In this document: in pieces, positions 7,058 to 13,812 of the stretch | Position numbering within the stretch: position 1 is the first letter of the stretch | Layout: each line of letters starts with the position of its first letter | Source: UBA11579 sp039714215 | Lineage (GTDB): Bacteria > Chloroflexota > Anaerolineae > Anaerolineales > UBA11579 | Length of the DNA: 13,812 nucleotides | Assembly: GCA_039714215.1 (NCBI GenBank) | Contig: JBDLJU010000066.1 | Location: 1-13,812 of the forward strand | Direction of reading: 5' to 3' | Position numbers and translations under genes: made by a program | The notes under the pieces: generated by a model | Seen by the model: the letters and a program-made list of their open reading frames with translations, nothing else | Database searches by the model: none | What the model was told of the DNA's origin: nothing

Positions 7058-7787
7058 AGTGAATCACAATATCCCGGAAATTAAAGCTGATTTTTCTGAA
7101 GAGGAAAACGGTAAATGGGGTATGGCCATTGACCAGGACCTGTGCACTGGCTGTAATGCCTGTGTGGCAGCCTGCTCGATGGAAAACAATGTCGCATATG
7201 TTGGCGAGGAAGATGCCGCCTATGGGCGGGCACTGCACTGGATCCGGATAGAACGTTTCTGGGAAGGTGAATACCCTGATGTTTCGATGACTCCCTACCA
7301 GCCGGTGATGTGCCAGCAGTGCGGTGAAGCGCCTTGCGAACCGGTCTGCCCGGTGTTCGCCGCGGTGCACAGCCAGGCCCAGGAGATCAATGCACAGGTC
7401 TACAACCGCTGTGTGGGGACGCGCTACTGCGCCAACAACTGCCCTTACCAGGTGCGGGTGTTCAACTGGCGTGATTATGAGCGACCAGACCCGCTGCACA
7501 ACCAGTTCAACCCGGATGTGACCGTGCGTCAGAGGGGGATCATGGAGAAGTGCACTTTCTGCATTCAGCGCATCAGGCGAACTGAAGATGTCGCTAAATC
7601 AGAGGGACGAGAAGTCGCCGATGGCGAGATCCAAACCGCCTGCGTGCAGGCCTGCCCGGCAAATGCGATTGTATTTGGCCGGGTGGATCACCCGGAGAGT
7701 AAAGTATCTAAGATGAGTGGTGACCGCCGCGGCCACCTGCTGCTCCCAGAAGTTGATACCAAGCCGCGGGTAACCTATCTGGAGTGA
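7047..7787 (+). CDS. actB2: ACIII ActB, ferredoxin-like Fe-S half
   Basis: This 246-residue protein has four Fe-S binding sets and should carry electrons from ActC to the ActA/ActE hemes. Set 1 is Cys33/36/39/43. Set 2 is Cys89/92/97/101. Set 3 is CVGTRYCANNCP, with Cys122, Thr125, Cys128 and Cys132. Set 4 is Cys169/172 with Cys199/203. Clusters in this family use Cys from paired sets. Thr125 in place of Cys predicts one 3Fe-4S beside three 4Fe-4S clusters, the content reported for ACIII. There is no signal peptide, so it is probably exported with the Tat-bearing ActB1. The ATG at 7047 has GGAG six bases upstream; an in-frame ATG at 7035 lacks one. It overlaps actB1 by 11 bases, which suggests translational coupling. 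Confidence 0.94.
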   Translation: MENKVNHNIPEIKADFSEEENGKWGMAIDQDLCTGCNACVAACSMENNVAYVGEEDAAYGRALHWIRIERFWEGEYPDVSMTPYQPVMCQQCGEAPCEPVCPVFAAVHSQAQEINAQVYNRCVGTRYCANNCPYQVRVFNWRDYERPDPLHNQFNPDVTVRQRGIMEKCTFCIQRIRRTEDVAKSEGREVADGEIQTACVQACPANAIVFGRVDHPESKVSKMSGDRRGHLLLPEVDTKPRVTYLE

Positions 7788-7797
7788 GGAGCAGATT

Positions 7798-9225
7798 ATG
7801 GCAGTAGAAGCAAAATCCTCAGGACGAATAATCACGCACGAGCATGATCACAAAGAACATTTGATGCTAGACCCGCGCTCCCGCGGCGAGATGAATGAAA
7901 TGGTGATGGAGTCGATGACCACCACCCGCCCGCGTTTCTGGGTGGCCGTCGGTGTTTTGGGTTTCATTGTGCTCACCGCCCTGTTTGGCGCCTGGGGTTA
8001 CATGATTGCTGAAGGCCTCGGCGTGGCCGGGACAAACCGCCCGGCATATTGGGGCGTTTTCCTGGTCAATACTGTGTTTTGGATCGGAATCAGCCACGCG
8101 GGGACGTTTGTCTCGGCGCTGCTGCGGGTGTTCAAGGCGGAATTTCGCCGTCCGTTTACCCGGGCAGCCGAGCTGATGACCTCTTTTGGTCTGATACAGG
8201 CAGGTATGAGCATTTTTATGCATATGGGACGGGTATGGCGTTCGTATTGGCTGTTCCCCTATCCCAACGCCCGCGGTTTGTGGCCCAACTTCCACTCGCC
8301 GCTGATGTGGGACTTTCTGGCGATCAACACCTACCTGATAGCCTCCACGATGTATTTGTTCCTGCCGCTGATCCCCGACCTGGCGATGGCCCGCGACCGC
8401 TCAACCGGCTGGCGCAAGAAAGTTTACCGGGTCTTGGCATTGGGTTTCAGGGGCACAGAGAAAGAGTGGAAGCATCTGCACTCGGCATTGAATATCTTTG
8501 CCTGGGCAATCCTGCCGGTGATGTTCTCAGTGCATACGATTGTTTCCTGGGACTTCGCCGTATCGATCCGTCCGGGCTGGAACTCAACGATCTTCGGCCC
8601 TTATTTTGTGGTCGGTGCGCTGCATTCCGGAATCGCCGCAGTAGCGATGGTACTGGTGGTCGTGCGGGCGACAATGAAGAATATGAAATATTTCATCCGG
8701 CGAGAGCATTTTGATGCACTCGGCAAGCTGATGTTGATCGTTGCGATGGGTTGGGCATATTTCTTCTTCAATGATTTTATTGTGCAGTGGTACGGCGGGG
8801 ACAGCTGGACGCATACCCTGCTGGAGTTCCATGAGGGCGGTCCGTTAGGCTGGATGTGGTTCATGATGCTGGTCTTCAATATCGCGATTCCCTTTGGACT
8901 GCTGTGGAACAAGAAACTGCGTTCGACGCCCTGGCTGTTGTTTGTGATCGGGCTGCTGATCAATGTCGGGATGTGGTTCGAGCGCTATATCATCATCCCG
9001 GTCTCCCTGTCAGTCACACGGATGCCGTTCACCTGGAGTGAGTACAAACCGGGTGTAGAAGTGTATTTGACCCTGGGGACGTTCGCTTTCTTCGCACTGC
9101 TGTATTTGATCGCCTCACGGCTGATCCCGCTGATCCCGGTGTGGGAAGTGCAGGAAGGCCATATGGCGCATAGTATCCGCAAGATCGGGAAAGCTGAAGT
9201 CCCATCTGTGAGTGAATTCGAGTAA
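7798..9225 (+). CDS. actC: ACIII NrfD-like quinol-oxidising subunit ActC
   Basis: This 475-residue integral membrane protein of the NrfD/PsrC family is the menaquinol-oxidising subunit of ACIII. A charged N-terminus of about 45 residues rich in His, Glu and Asp is followed by about ten helices, starting near 47-70 and 86-111. Conserved-looking polar residues inside or at the ends of helices include SHAGT (99-103), MHMGR (141-145, His142), WD (171-172), VHTIVSWD (245-252, His246 and Asp252) and FERY (394-397). Such His/Asp/Glu residues form the quinol site and proton path in this family. GAGGAG lies 6 bases before the ATG, 10 bases after the actB2 stop. No second NrfD-like gene (ActF) follows in the window. 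Confidence 0.95.
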   Translation: MAVEAKSSGRIITHEHDHKEHLMLDPRSRGEMNEMVMESMTTTRPRFWVAVGVLGFIVLTALFGAWGYMIAEGLGVAGTNRPAYWGVFLVNTVFWIGISHAGTFVSALLRVFKAEFRRPFTRAAELMTSFGLIQAGMSIFMHMGRVWRSYWLFPYPNARGLWPNFHSPLMWDFLAINTYLIASTMYLFLPLIPDLAMARDRSTGWRKKVYRVLALGFRGTEKEWKHLHSALNIFAWAILPVMFSVHTIVSWDFAVSIRPGWNSTIFGPYFVVGALHSGIAAVAMVLVVVRATMKNMKYFIRREHFDALGKLMLIVAMGWAYFFFNDFIVQWYGGDSWTHTLLEFHEGGPLGWMWFMMLVFNIAIPFGLLWNKKLRSTPWLLFVIGLLINVGMWFERYIIIPVSLSVTRMPFTWSEYKPGVEVYLTLGTFAFFALLYLIASRLIPLIPVWEVQEGHMAHSIRKIGKAEVPSVSEFE

Positions 9226-9237
9226 CAGGGAGTGAAA

Positions 9238-9762
9238 ATGGAAGAAAAAATAACTCTACTGGCTCTGTTTGGGGCAATCGACCCGGCATCGGACGCGGTG
9301 GAAAAACTGCGTGAGATGGGTGTGGTCGATGAGCAAATGGATGTGATCACCGGCACACCGGTCACCGAGGAGATGCTCGGGCGGCCTGAAGTACCCACCA
9401 ATGTGCCGCGTTATGCGATGGCAGGCGCAATCCTGGGTACTCTGGTGGGATTGTTCCTCACGGTGATGACCCCGAATTTATATTCGGTGTATGTCGGCGG
9501 CCAGCCATTGATCCCGGTGCCGCCAAGCGTGGTGGTCACCTTCGAGATGATGATGCTGGGGATGTTGATCCTCACATTTATTGGCGTCTTCCTGGAGAGC
9601 GTTTATCCAGACCTTTCTGAGAAGGAATACATTCCTGAGATAAGTGATGGAAAGTTTGCCATCTTGTTTGCGATTCCCACTACAGATCAAGGAAAATTTG
9701 AGGGCGCGATGAAGACTGTAGGTGCAGAAAGTGTACGAATCGCTGAGAGGACAGAGCTATGA
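9238..9762 (+). CDS. actD: ACIII membrane subunit ActD (DUF3341)
   Basis: This 174-residue structural membrane subunit of ACIII belongs to the DUF3341 family. An N-terminal alpha/beta segment (about 1-55) is followed by two helices (about 60-82 and 99-123) joined by a loop with VGGQPLIPVPPSVVVTFE, the family's hallmark GG-x-P and FE motif. A C-terminal soluble segment follows. The helix pair packs beside the NrfD-like subunits in known complexes and has no cofactor. The start at 9238 has GGGAG five bases upstream; an in-frame GTG at 9232 lies inside that site. Its stop overlaps the actE start as ATGA, so the two are probably translationally coupled. Confidence 0.93.
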   Translation: MEEKITLLALFGAIDPASDAVEKLREMGVVDEQMDVITGTPVTEEMLGRPEVPTNVPRYAMAGAILGTLVGLFLTVMTPNLYSVYVGGQPLIPVPPSVVVTFEMMMLGMLILTFIGVFLESVYPDLSEKEYIPEISDGKFAILFAIPTTDQGKFEGAMKTVGAESVRIAERTEL

Positions 9763-10259
9763 TCAAACGCGTATTAATCCTGGCAGTCGCCGGTGCCGTG
9801 CTTACGGGGGCGCTGCTGCTCTTTACCTATGATCTATTGAAAATTGATTGGATCGGGTTCATGGAAATTCAAGACTCCTTCCGACCGATGGAAGAGCCGC
9901 TGCCAGTCCCCGCAGGGTCTATTCCAATTGAGGGGGCTGCGTATATCCCCGGATTGGGCGCTCCTCCGAACCCGGTAGAAGCCGATGCGGATTCTCTGGC
10001 CAACGGTGAGCTGCTCTTTGGCGTAAACTGCGCCCAGTGCCACGGGGTCACCGGTGAGGGCAACGGCGTGATCGCCAATTTCCTTGAGAATAAAAAACCT
10101 GCGGACCTGACCAGCGCTTTGATCCAGGAGAAGAGTGATGGGGCGTTCTTCCTGACGATCAGCAGCGGGGTGCCCGGCTCGATGCCGGCGTTGAATGAAA
10201 ACCTGACCGTCCGCCAGCGGTGGGATGTGGTCAACTACATGCGCACCTTTGGGCCGTAG
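9759..10259 (+). CDS. actE: ACIII monoheme cytochrome c subunit ActE
   Basis: This 166-residue protein has an N-terminal helix (about 4-24) that anchors or exports it, a Pro-rich linker and a class I cytochrome c domain. The heme site is CAQCH (Cys91, Cys94, His95), and Met142 in GSMPALNE is the likely sixth ligand. The C-terminal helix VVNYMRTF is typical of the fold. It belongs to ACIII as ActE and would pass electrons from ActA toward the oxidase. It overlaps actD by four bases (ATGA) and is followed 11 bases later by another monoheme protein gene. Confidence 0.93.
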   Translation: MIKRVLILAVAGAVLTGALLLFTYDLLKIDWIGFMEIQDSFRPMEEPLPVPAGSIPIEGAAYIPGLGAPPNPVEADADSLANGELLFGVNCAQCHGVTGEGNGVIANFLENKKPADLTSALIQEKSDGAFFLTISSGVPGSMPALNENLTVRQRWDVVNYMRTFGP

Positions 10260-10270
10260 TGGAGGAACCG

Positions 10271-10915
10271 ATGCAAGACGATTTAAAAAAATTGATTTAT
10301 TCGGTGTTATTGGGTTTCGTGTTGGTCCTGGTGGGCTGGATTGGGTTTGTGATTGTCTCCGGCTGCGGCTTCTCGCTGGCGTGTGAAAAAGCTGCCCAGG
10401 CACCGCTGCGTACCCCGATCCCGACCTTGATCCCGGCTGAGATGCCGGTGCAGATGGTCAGTGAGCAGCAGATCAAAGTCAGCTGTCAGATCACTGCGGT
10501 GGAGCTGATTGGTGCGTGGGTCAATGCCGGCTATCCGGAGGGCGAGCAGTTTGGATTTGTCGATCTGGATGGCAAGAACTGCGCAGGCAGCTTTGCGGAA
10601 GACATTACCCCGTTGTTCAATGAAGGCAACCTGTGGTTCACCGGCGCTCCCTCATGTACCACCTGCCATCACGCAGTGATTGAGAGCTCACAGGCCAATT
10701 TGGATTTGAGCAGCTATGCCGGAATCCTGGCAGGCTCCCAGCGTACAGCAGGGCAGGCGCAGGGCAATGATGTGCTCGGCGGAGGGGTGTGGGAAGATGC
10801 TTTGATGTACCAGCAGCTTTATATCTTGAAAGCAATGCCGCAGGGCCGCCCTCCAGACATGCCTGCAGAAGGGCCAGTTGTGTTTGCCGGTGCTGAAGTT
10901 ACGAATGGGGAGTAG
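10271..10915 (+). CDS. Membrane-anchored monoheme cytochrome, last act operon gene
   Basis: This 214-residue protein is not a recognised standard ACIII subunit. It has one N-terminal hydrophobic helix (about 9-31) ending in VSGC (29-32), a lipobox match that would make Cys32 a lipidated cysteine; otherwise it is a membrane anchor. One heme site, CTTCH (Cys129, Cys132, His133), follows PSC, and the C-terminal MPQGRPPDMP (189-198) offers Met189 or Met197 as axial ligand. Cys72 and Cys104 could form a disulfide. The ATG at 10271 has GGAGG five bases upstream; an in-frame ATG at 10220 lies inside actE. It is in the act operon, so it probably works as an accessory heme subunit or as the electron shuttle to CoxB. 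It sits where a second NrfD-like gene (actF) is found in other clusters. It is not ActF, which has about ten helices and no heme motif. Confidence 0.88.
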   Translation: MQDDLKKLIYSVLLGFVLVLVGWIGFVIVSGCGFSLACEKAAQAPLRTPIPTLIPAEMPVQMVSEQQIKVSCQITAVELIGAWVNAGYPEGEQFGFVDLDGKNCAGSFAEDITPLFNEGNLWFTGAPSCTTCHHAVIESSQANLDLSSYAGILAGSQRTAGQAQGNDVLGGGVWEDALMYQQLYILKAMPQGRPPDMPAEGPVVFAGAEVTNGE

Positions 10916-10940
10916 CTGAAGCGCAATAAAATTTCCTGGA

Positions 10941-10980
10941 AATGACCTGCTCAAAGTCTTGAGCAGGTCATTTGTATTTT
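10941..10980 (+). terminator. Rho-independent terminator of the act operon
   Basis: Perfect 14-bp arms (10941-10954 and 10959-10972, AATGACCTGCTCAA and its complement) flank a 4-base loop, and TGTATTTT follows. It lies 25 bases after the stop of the last act gene and closes the operon. Confidence 0.92.
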
Positions 10981-11135
10981 AAGGGGGAATTGGGAGAAGT
11001 TCTTAAATCCTGTTACTAATGGTAGTTCAGGTATGGTGCTATGGATTATTTGGATAAACCGGGTTATTATTGTAGTAATATTGTCCACCTACTCATCTCA
11101 CAACTCAATAAAAATGCAACGGATTGGGAGCAACC

Positions 11136-11777
11136 ATGTTAAAAGACCCCTATCGATTGACTGCAAAATGGTACGATTCCTTATTTGAGCCGATCAACAA
11201 AGGTCTGCGCTTGTATGGGCTCCGTATGTTTCTCCCCAAGCAGGGGATGTCGATCCTGGATGTGGGCTGCGGCACGGGAACCTATCTCGAGTTTTTTCAA
11301 CGGTACAAGTGCAGTTTAGCGGGGATTGATACCTCACCTGCAATGTTAGAGCTCGCCAAAGAACGTTTGGGGGATACTGCCGATCTGCGCCTCGGCAGCG
11401 CCACCGAGATGCCTTATCCGGACGAAAGTTTTGATCTGGTCGTCTCGATGCTGGTGCTGCATGAAATGGATCATCCGGTTCGCCTGGGGACCCTCAAAGA
11501 AATCAAACGCGTGCTTAAACCAGACGGCAGAGTTTTATTGATTGACTTTAACCCCGGGAAACCCGAAGGACTGGAAGGATGGCGCACGAAAATGATTATT
11601 TTCTTTTCAGAGCTAGCAGCAGGCAGAGCGCATTTCAGGAACTACCGCGATTTCATGCGGATTAACGGGCTGAAAGGATTGGTTGAGCCTGCCGGGTTTA
11701 ATATCAAGAAACAAAAGGTGGTTGGGGGTGGACCGTTGAGCCTTTATCTATTTTCGAAAGGAGGATCAAATGAGTAA
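11136..11777 (+). CDS. Class I SAM-dependent methyltransferase
   Basis: This 213-residue soluble enzyme has the Methyltransf_11/UbiE-like fold. Motif I is LDVGCGTGTY (41-50), the acidic end of strand 2 is GIDTS (Asp65), and FDLVVSMLVLHEM (99-111) is the strand-4 region. LKPDGRVLLIDF (127-138) is the usual post-motif segment. The C-terminal half (GRAHFRNYRDF, VEPAGF) binds the substrate, which is unknown. It resembles the UbiE/MenG group loosely but lacks that family's N-terminal signature, so a role in menaquinone methylation is only possible. The ATG at 11136 has GGGAG five bases upstream; an in-frame TTG at 11124 lies before that site. It overlaps the hydrolase gene by 8 bases, indicating an operon. 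The 155 bases after the act terminator should hold its promoter, but no strong -35/-10 pair was seen. Confidence 0.88.
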   Translation: MLKDPYRLTAKWYDSLFEPINKGLRLYGLRMFLPKQGMSILDVGCGTGTYLEFFQRYKCSLAGIDTSPAMLELAKERLGDTADLRLGSATEMPYPDESFDLVVSMLVLHEMDHPVRLGTLKEIKRVLKPDGRVLLIDFNPGKPEGLEGWRTKMIIFFSELAAGRAHFRNYRDFMRINGLKGLVEPAGFNIKKQKVVGGGPLSLYLFSKGGSNE

Positions 11778-12639
11778 ATTTATCCCCTGGAGCAGCCAAC
11801 CGCTGGCAGAGTGGGCTGAGAAACATGCCCGTGGAAAGTATATTGATCTTGATGGCCATCAGACCCATTATATTGAGAAAGGTCAGGGCGATCCGGTGAT
11901 TTTAATCCATGGTTTTTTCTACGATTCCCATTTGTGGGACGGGAACCTGGATGCCCTCGCTGAAAGATATAAGGTATATGTAATTGACCTGTGGGGATTT
12001 GGCTACAGCACCCGGGAAGACCTTGATTTCGGGTATCCTTTGTATGTCCGCCAATTGAAATTATTTATGGATGCGATCGGTCTTTCGAGTGCCGTGCTGG
12101 TTGGTCAGTCGATGGGAGGGGGAACGATGGTCAAGTTTGCTGAAAATTATTCGGATCGGGTGAAAAAAATGGTTTTAGTTGACCCGGCAATTCTGCCGAA
12201 TAAACTTCCGCTGATGGGGCGGATCGCCAATCTGCCCGGAGTTGGCGAGTTCCTCTTTGGAATGAACAGCAACCTGATGAGAAAAATAACCTTGGGAACC
12301 ACATTTATTCATCTTAAGCAGCATATTACTGATGCTTATTTGGAAAAAGTTACTCGTTTCCAAAAGGTTGAAAATACGACCAGGATTATGCTGAAAATCC
12401 TAAGAAGGCAGTTCTTTCATACATTGGACAATGAGGTGCAGCAGGTTGGCCAAATGGGAATCCCAACCTTGATTGTCGGAGGGCGCCAATCTCAGGGAAT
12501 CCCGATTGAACTAACCCAGCAAGTGCATCAGATGATCAGCGGGTCTGAGCTTGAGATCTTTGACCCGGCAGGTCACTGCCCCAATGATGAGCAGCCTGAG
12601 AAATTCAATCAACTGGTGCTGGATTTCCTGGAAAAATAA
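11770..12639 (+). CDS. Alpha/beta-hydrolase fold protein
   Basis: This 289-residue protein has the alpha/beta-hydrolase fold. The oxyanion-hole motif is HGFF (47-50), the nucleophile elbow GQSMGG has Ser114, and the catalytic His269 is in GHCPN. At the usual acid position after strand 7 (GGRQSQGIP, 237-245) the residue aligned with Asp is Ser241. Asp138 in LVDPAIL, 24 residues after the nucleophile, occupies the alternative acid position used by some haloalkane-dehalogenase-type members, so the triad may be Ser114-Asp138-His269. A cap of about 70 residues (145-215) covers the site. Substrate is unknown; esterase, MenH-like or C-C hydrolase roles cannot be told apart. AGGAGG precedes the ATG. 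No signal peptide is seen. Confidence 0.88.
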   Translation: MSKFIPWSSQPLAEWAEKHARGKYIDLDGHQTHYIEKGQGDPVILIHGFFYDSHLWDGNLDALAERYKVYVIDLWGFGYSTREDLDFGYPLYVRQLKLFMDAIGLSSAVLVGQSMGGGTMVKFAENYSDRVKKMVLVDPAILPNKLPLMGRIANLPGVGEFLFGMNSNLMRKITLGTTFIHLKQHITDAYLEKVTRFQKVENTTRIMLKILRRQFFHTLDNEVQQVGQMGIPTLIVGGRQSQGIPIELTQQVHQMISGSELEIFDPAGHCPNDEQPEKFNQLVLDFLEK

Positions 12640-12668
12640 GCAAAAAGAAAATTGGATAATTAATATAC

Positions 12669-12715
12669 AAACCTGGAAGGCTATAAAAACCTTCCAGGTT
12701 TTAATTTCTTTTCTT
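12669..12715 (+). terminator. Rho-independent terminator after the hydrolase gene
   Basis: Perfect 12-bp arms (12669-12680 AAACCTGGAAGG and 12690-12701) flank a 9-base loop and are followed by a T-rich run (TTAATTTCTTTTC). It lies 30 bases after the hydrolase stop. On the other strand the T run is weak (GTATATTAATT), so it may also stop the converging prenyltransferase transcript, less efficiently. Confidence 0.9.
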
Positions 12716-12741
12716 TTTATTAAATTTAGGGATTTATTATC

Positions 12742-13767
12742 CTACCAAAAACTTGGTAGATAAATCCGCAGCAGGGTGTCGATGATCAATGCGAGCATGA
12801 ACAACGAAATGAAGCGCCGGTTATGCAGGAAGGAGAAACCTGCGAACCACACCGGCCAGGCGCCCTCAGGGTACTCAGGTGGGGCTTCGGCGGGTTTGGG
12901 TTTGCTCAACACCTTCAGGGAAGTAAGTAATTCTTTTCCAGCAAGCAGCACGAGGAGCATCACCGGGGTGAAGTACATGGAGATAAAGACCAGATGGATG
13001 ATCACCAGATAAGTGAGGGCCAGGGATAAAATGTTAAGGTAGCGGGCCAGCTTTTCTCCAGTGACTACCGGCAGGGTATGCACACCGATGGCTTTATCTT
13101 CATCGAGCTTATCGATGTGTTTGCCGAGGTTGATTGCCATCACGCTGAGCCCGATTGGCAGGCTGGCGAGGATCACATCCCAGTTGAACTGCTGGGTGAG
13201 CACGTAATACACGCCGCCGATCATCACCGGACCCCAGATAAAGAAGATCGAGATTTCACCAAGGGCAAAGTGTTTCATTGGATAAGTGTAGAACAGCAAG
13301 ATGAAAGCGCCAACGGCTGAGAGGATCAGGATGTTGCTGTCCCAGCCTGTCCGGTAATAGACATACAGCCCGGCAAGAACAGCCAGGAATCCGCTGACAA
13401 AAAAGTAGCGCATCTGGGTTTTGGCATCATGGAACTTGTGCACCAGCGGGTGCGGGCCATACATTGCCCGGAAGTAGTTGTCGGTGTCGATGCCGCGCTT
13501 GTAGTCGGTGTAGTCGTTGAGGATGTTGTTGGTACCGTGGGCGATGAATAACCCGAGCGTAGCGACCAGCCACAAACCCCACAGGAAAGTGCCGTCTCGC
13601 CAGGCGAGCAGGCCAGCAACAATGCTGGAAAACACAGTCACGGTGGTGACGGCGGAGCGGGTCATGATCAGCCATTTGGCAATCACATCGAGGCTGTCCC
13701 ACTCTTCTTTTGAAATCTTGGGAATAATAGAGAGTGCTTTTAACCACCATTTAGGTTGTAGTTTCAT
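12742..13767 (-). CDS. UbiA-family prenyltransferase, MenA-like
   Basis: This 341-residue membrane enzyme of the UbiA superfamily transfers a polyprenyl chain to an aromatic ring. The first Asp-rich motif is NDYTDYKRGIDTD (84-96), the MenA-style signature. The second is NLGKHIDKLDEDKAIGVHTLP (213-233, acidic residues 219, 222, 223, 224) in place of the usual RDxxxDxxAGKxTL. About eight helices lie between residues 33 and 336. Residues about 97-115 (with YGPHPLVHKFHD) form an unusual loop after motif 1, and the segment around 290-312 is Pro-rich. Menaquinone (MenA) synthesis fits the quinol-using ACIII nearby, but the altered second motif leaves the substrate open; it does not look like heme O synthase. 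GAGGAGG precedes the ATG. It converges on the hydrolase gene. Confidence 0.85.
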   Translation of the reverse strand: MKLQPKWWLKALSIIPKISKEEWDSLDVIAKWLIMTRSAVTTVTVFSSIVAGLLAWRDGTFLWGLWLVATLGLFIAHGTNNILNDYTDYKRGIDTDNYFRAMYGPHPLVHKFHDAKTQMRYFFVSGFLAVLAGLYVYYRTGWDSNILILSAVGAFILLFYTYPMKHFALGEISIFFIWGPVMIGGVYYVLTQQFNWDVILASLPIGLSVMAINLGKHIDKLDEDKAIGVHTLPVVTGEKLARYLNILSLALTYLVIIHLVFISMYFTPVMLLVLLAGKELLTSLKVLSKPKPAEAPPEYPEGAWPVWFAGFSFLHNRRFISLFMLALIIDTLLRIYLPSFW

Positions 13768-13787
13768 CTGCTTCCTCCTCGAGATTG

Positions 13788-13805
13788 GAGAACGCTTGCG
13801 TTCTC
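13788..13805. repeat. Inverted repeat upstream of the prenyltransferase gene
   Basis: Perfect 8-bp arms GAGAACGC and GCGTTCTC flank TT, 20 bases upstream of the prenyltransferase ATG on the minus strand. It could be an operator, a leader hairpin, or the terminator stem of a gene beyond the window edge. The TT loop flanked by GC/GC also occurs in the hairpin at 2853-2886. Confidence 0.5.
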
Positions 13806-13812
13806 TTAAACG

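Noticed and set aside
8049..8714. 221-codon open frame on the plus strand inside actC
   Set aside because: It is another frame of actC, which has clear NrfD-family helices and motifs; the alternative product shows no recognisable domain.
12741..12758. 7-bp hairpin (CTACCAA and TTGGTAG) over the prenyltransferase stop as a terminator
   Set aside because: The stem is short and no T run follows on the minus strand; the stronger stem at 12669-12701 is the better candidate.
2834..13805. GAAC...GTTC palindromes near coxA, coxB and the prenyltransferase gene (2838-2847, 3957-3970, 13790-13803) as LexA/SOS-like operators
   Set aside because: The spacers are 3, 7 and 6 bases, not the constant 4 of the GAAC-N4-GTTC box, and the genes are not SOS genes.
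1..13812. CRISPR array, insertion sequence, tRNA or prophage genes
   Set aside because: No spaced identical repeats, transposase, tRNA fold or phage genes were found; gene order and composition look chromosomal and operonic throughout.

Overview
The window carries two divergent aerobic respiration operons and a short accessory region. It reads as a chromosomal segment of a Chloroflexota bacterium, probably Anaerolineae-like. The reasons are an alternative complex III (ACIII) next to a caa3 oxidase with A2-type (YSHP) active-site chemistry, a CoxA with a two-helix N-terminal extension, a MenA/UbiA-type quinone prenyltransferase, and hairpin-rich intergenic DNA. The taxon is an inference from gene content; there is no rRNA gene to fix it.

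Layout. Positions 1-183 hold a direct repeat, small hairpins and a GC-rich hairpin that may end the cox operon. Positions 184-3889 (minus strand) are coxB (CuA subunit with a fused cytochrome c domain), coxA, and a gene that appears to fuse oxidase subunit IV to subunit III. Positions 3890-4257 form a 368-bp divergent control region with two outward-facing TATAAT boxes about 27 bp apart. Positions 4258-10915 (plus strand) are the ACIII operon: actA (pentaheme c), actB1 and actB2 (Mo-oxidoreductase-like and Fe-S modules, split into two overlapping genes), actC (NrfD-like quinol subunit), actD (DUF3341), actE (monoheme c), and a second, poorly known membrane-anchored monoheme cytochrome. A strong rho-independent terminator follows at 10941-10980. 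Positions 11136-12639 carry an overlapping SAM methyltransferase and alpha/beta-hydrolase pair that ends in a terminator. Positions 12742-13767 (minus strand) carry a UbiA-family prenyltransferase.

How it works together. Menaquinol would be oxidised at ActC. Electrons would pass through the Fe-S clusters of ActB2 to the hemes of ActA and ActE, and then directly or through the extra monoheme protein to the cytochrome c domain and CuA of CoxB, and to heme a and heme a3-CuB in CoxA, where O2 is reduced. The UbiA-family enzyme, and possibly the methyltransferase, may help make the quinone.

The core is a known type of respiratory module, not a new defence or mobile system. The unusual parts are its architecture: the IV-III fusion, the split ActB with a complete N-terminal Cys quartet in ActB1, no ActF gene but an extra heme lipoprotein candidate in its place, tandem hairpins after the first gene of both operons, and a hydrolase whose usual catalytic acid position is serine.
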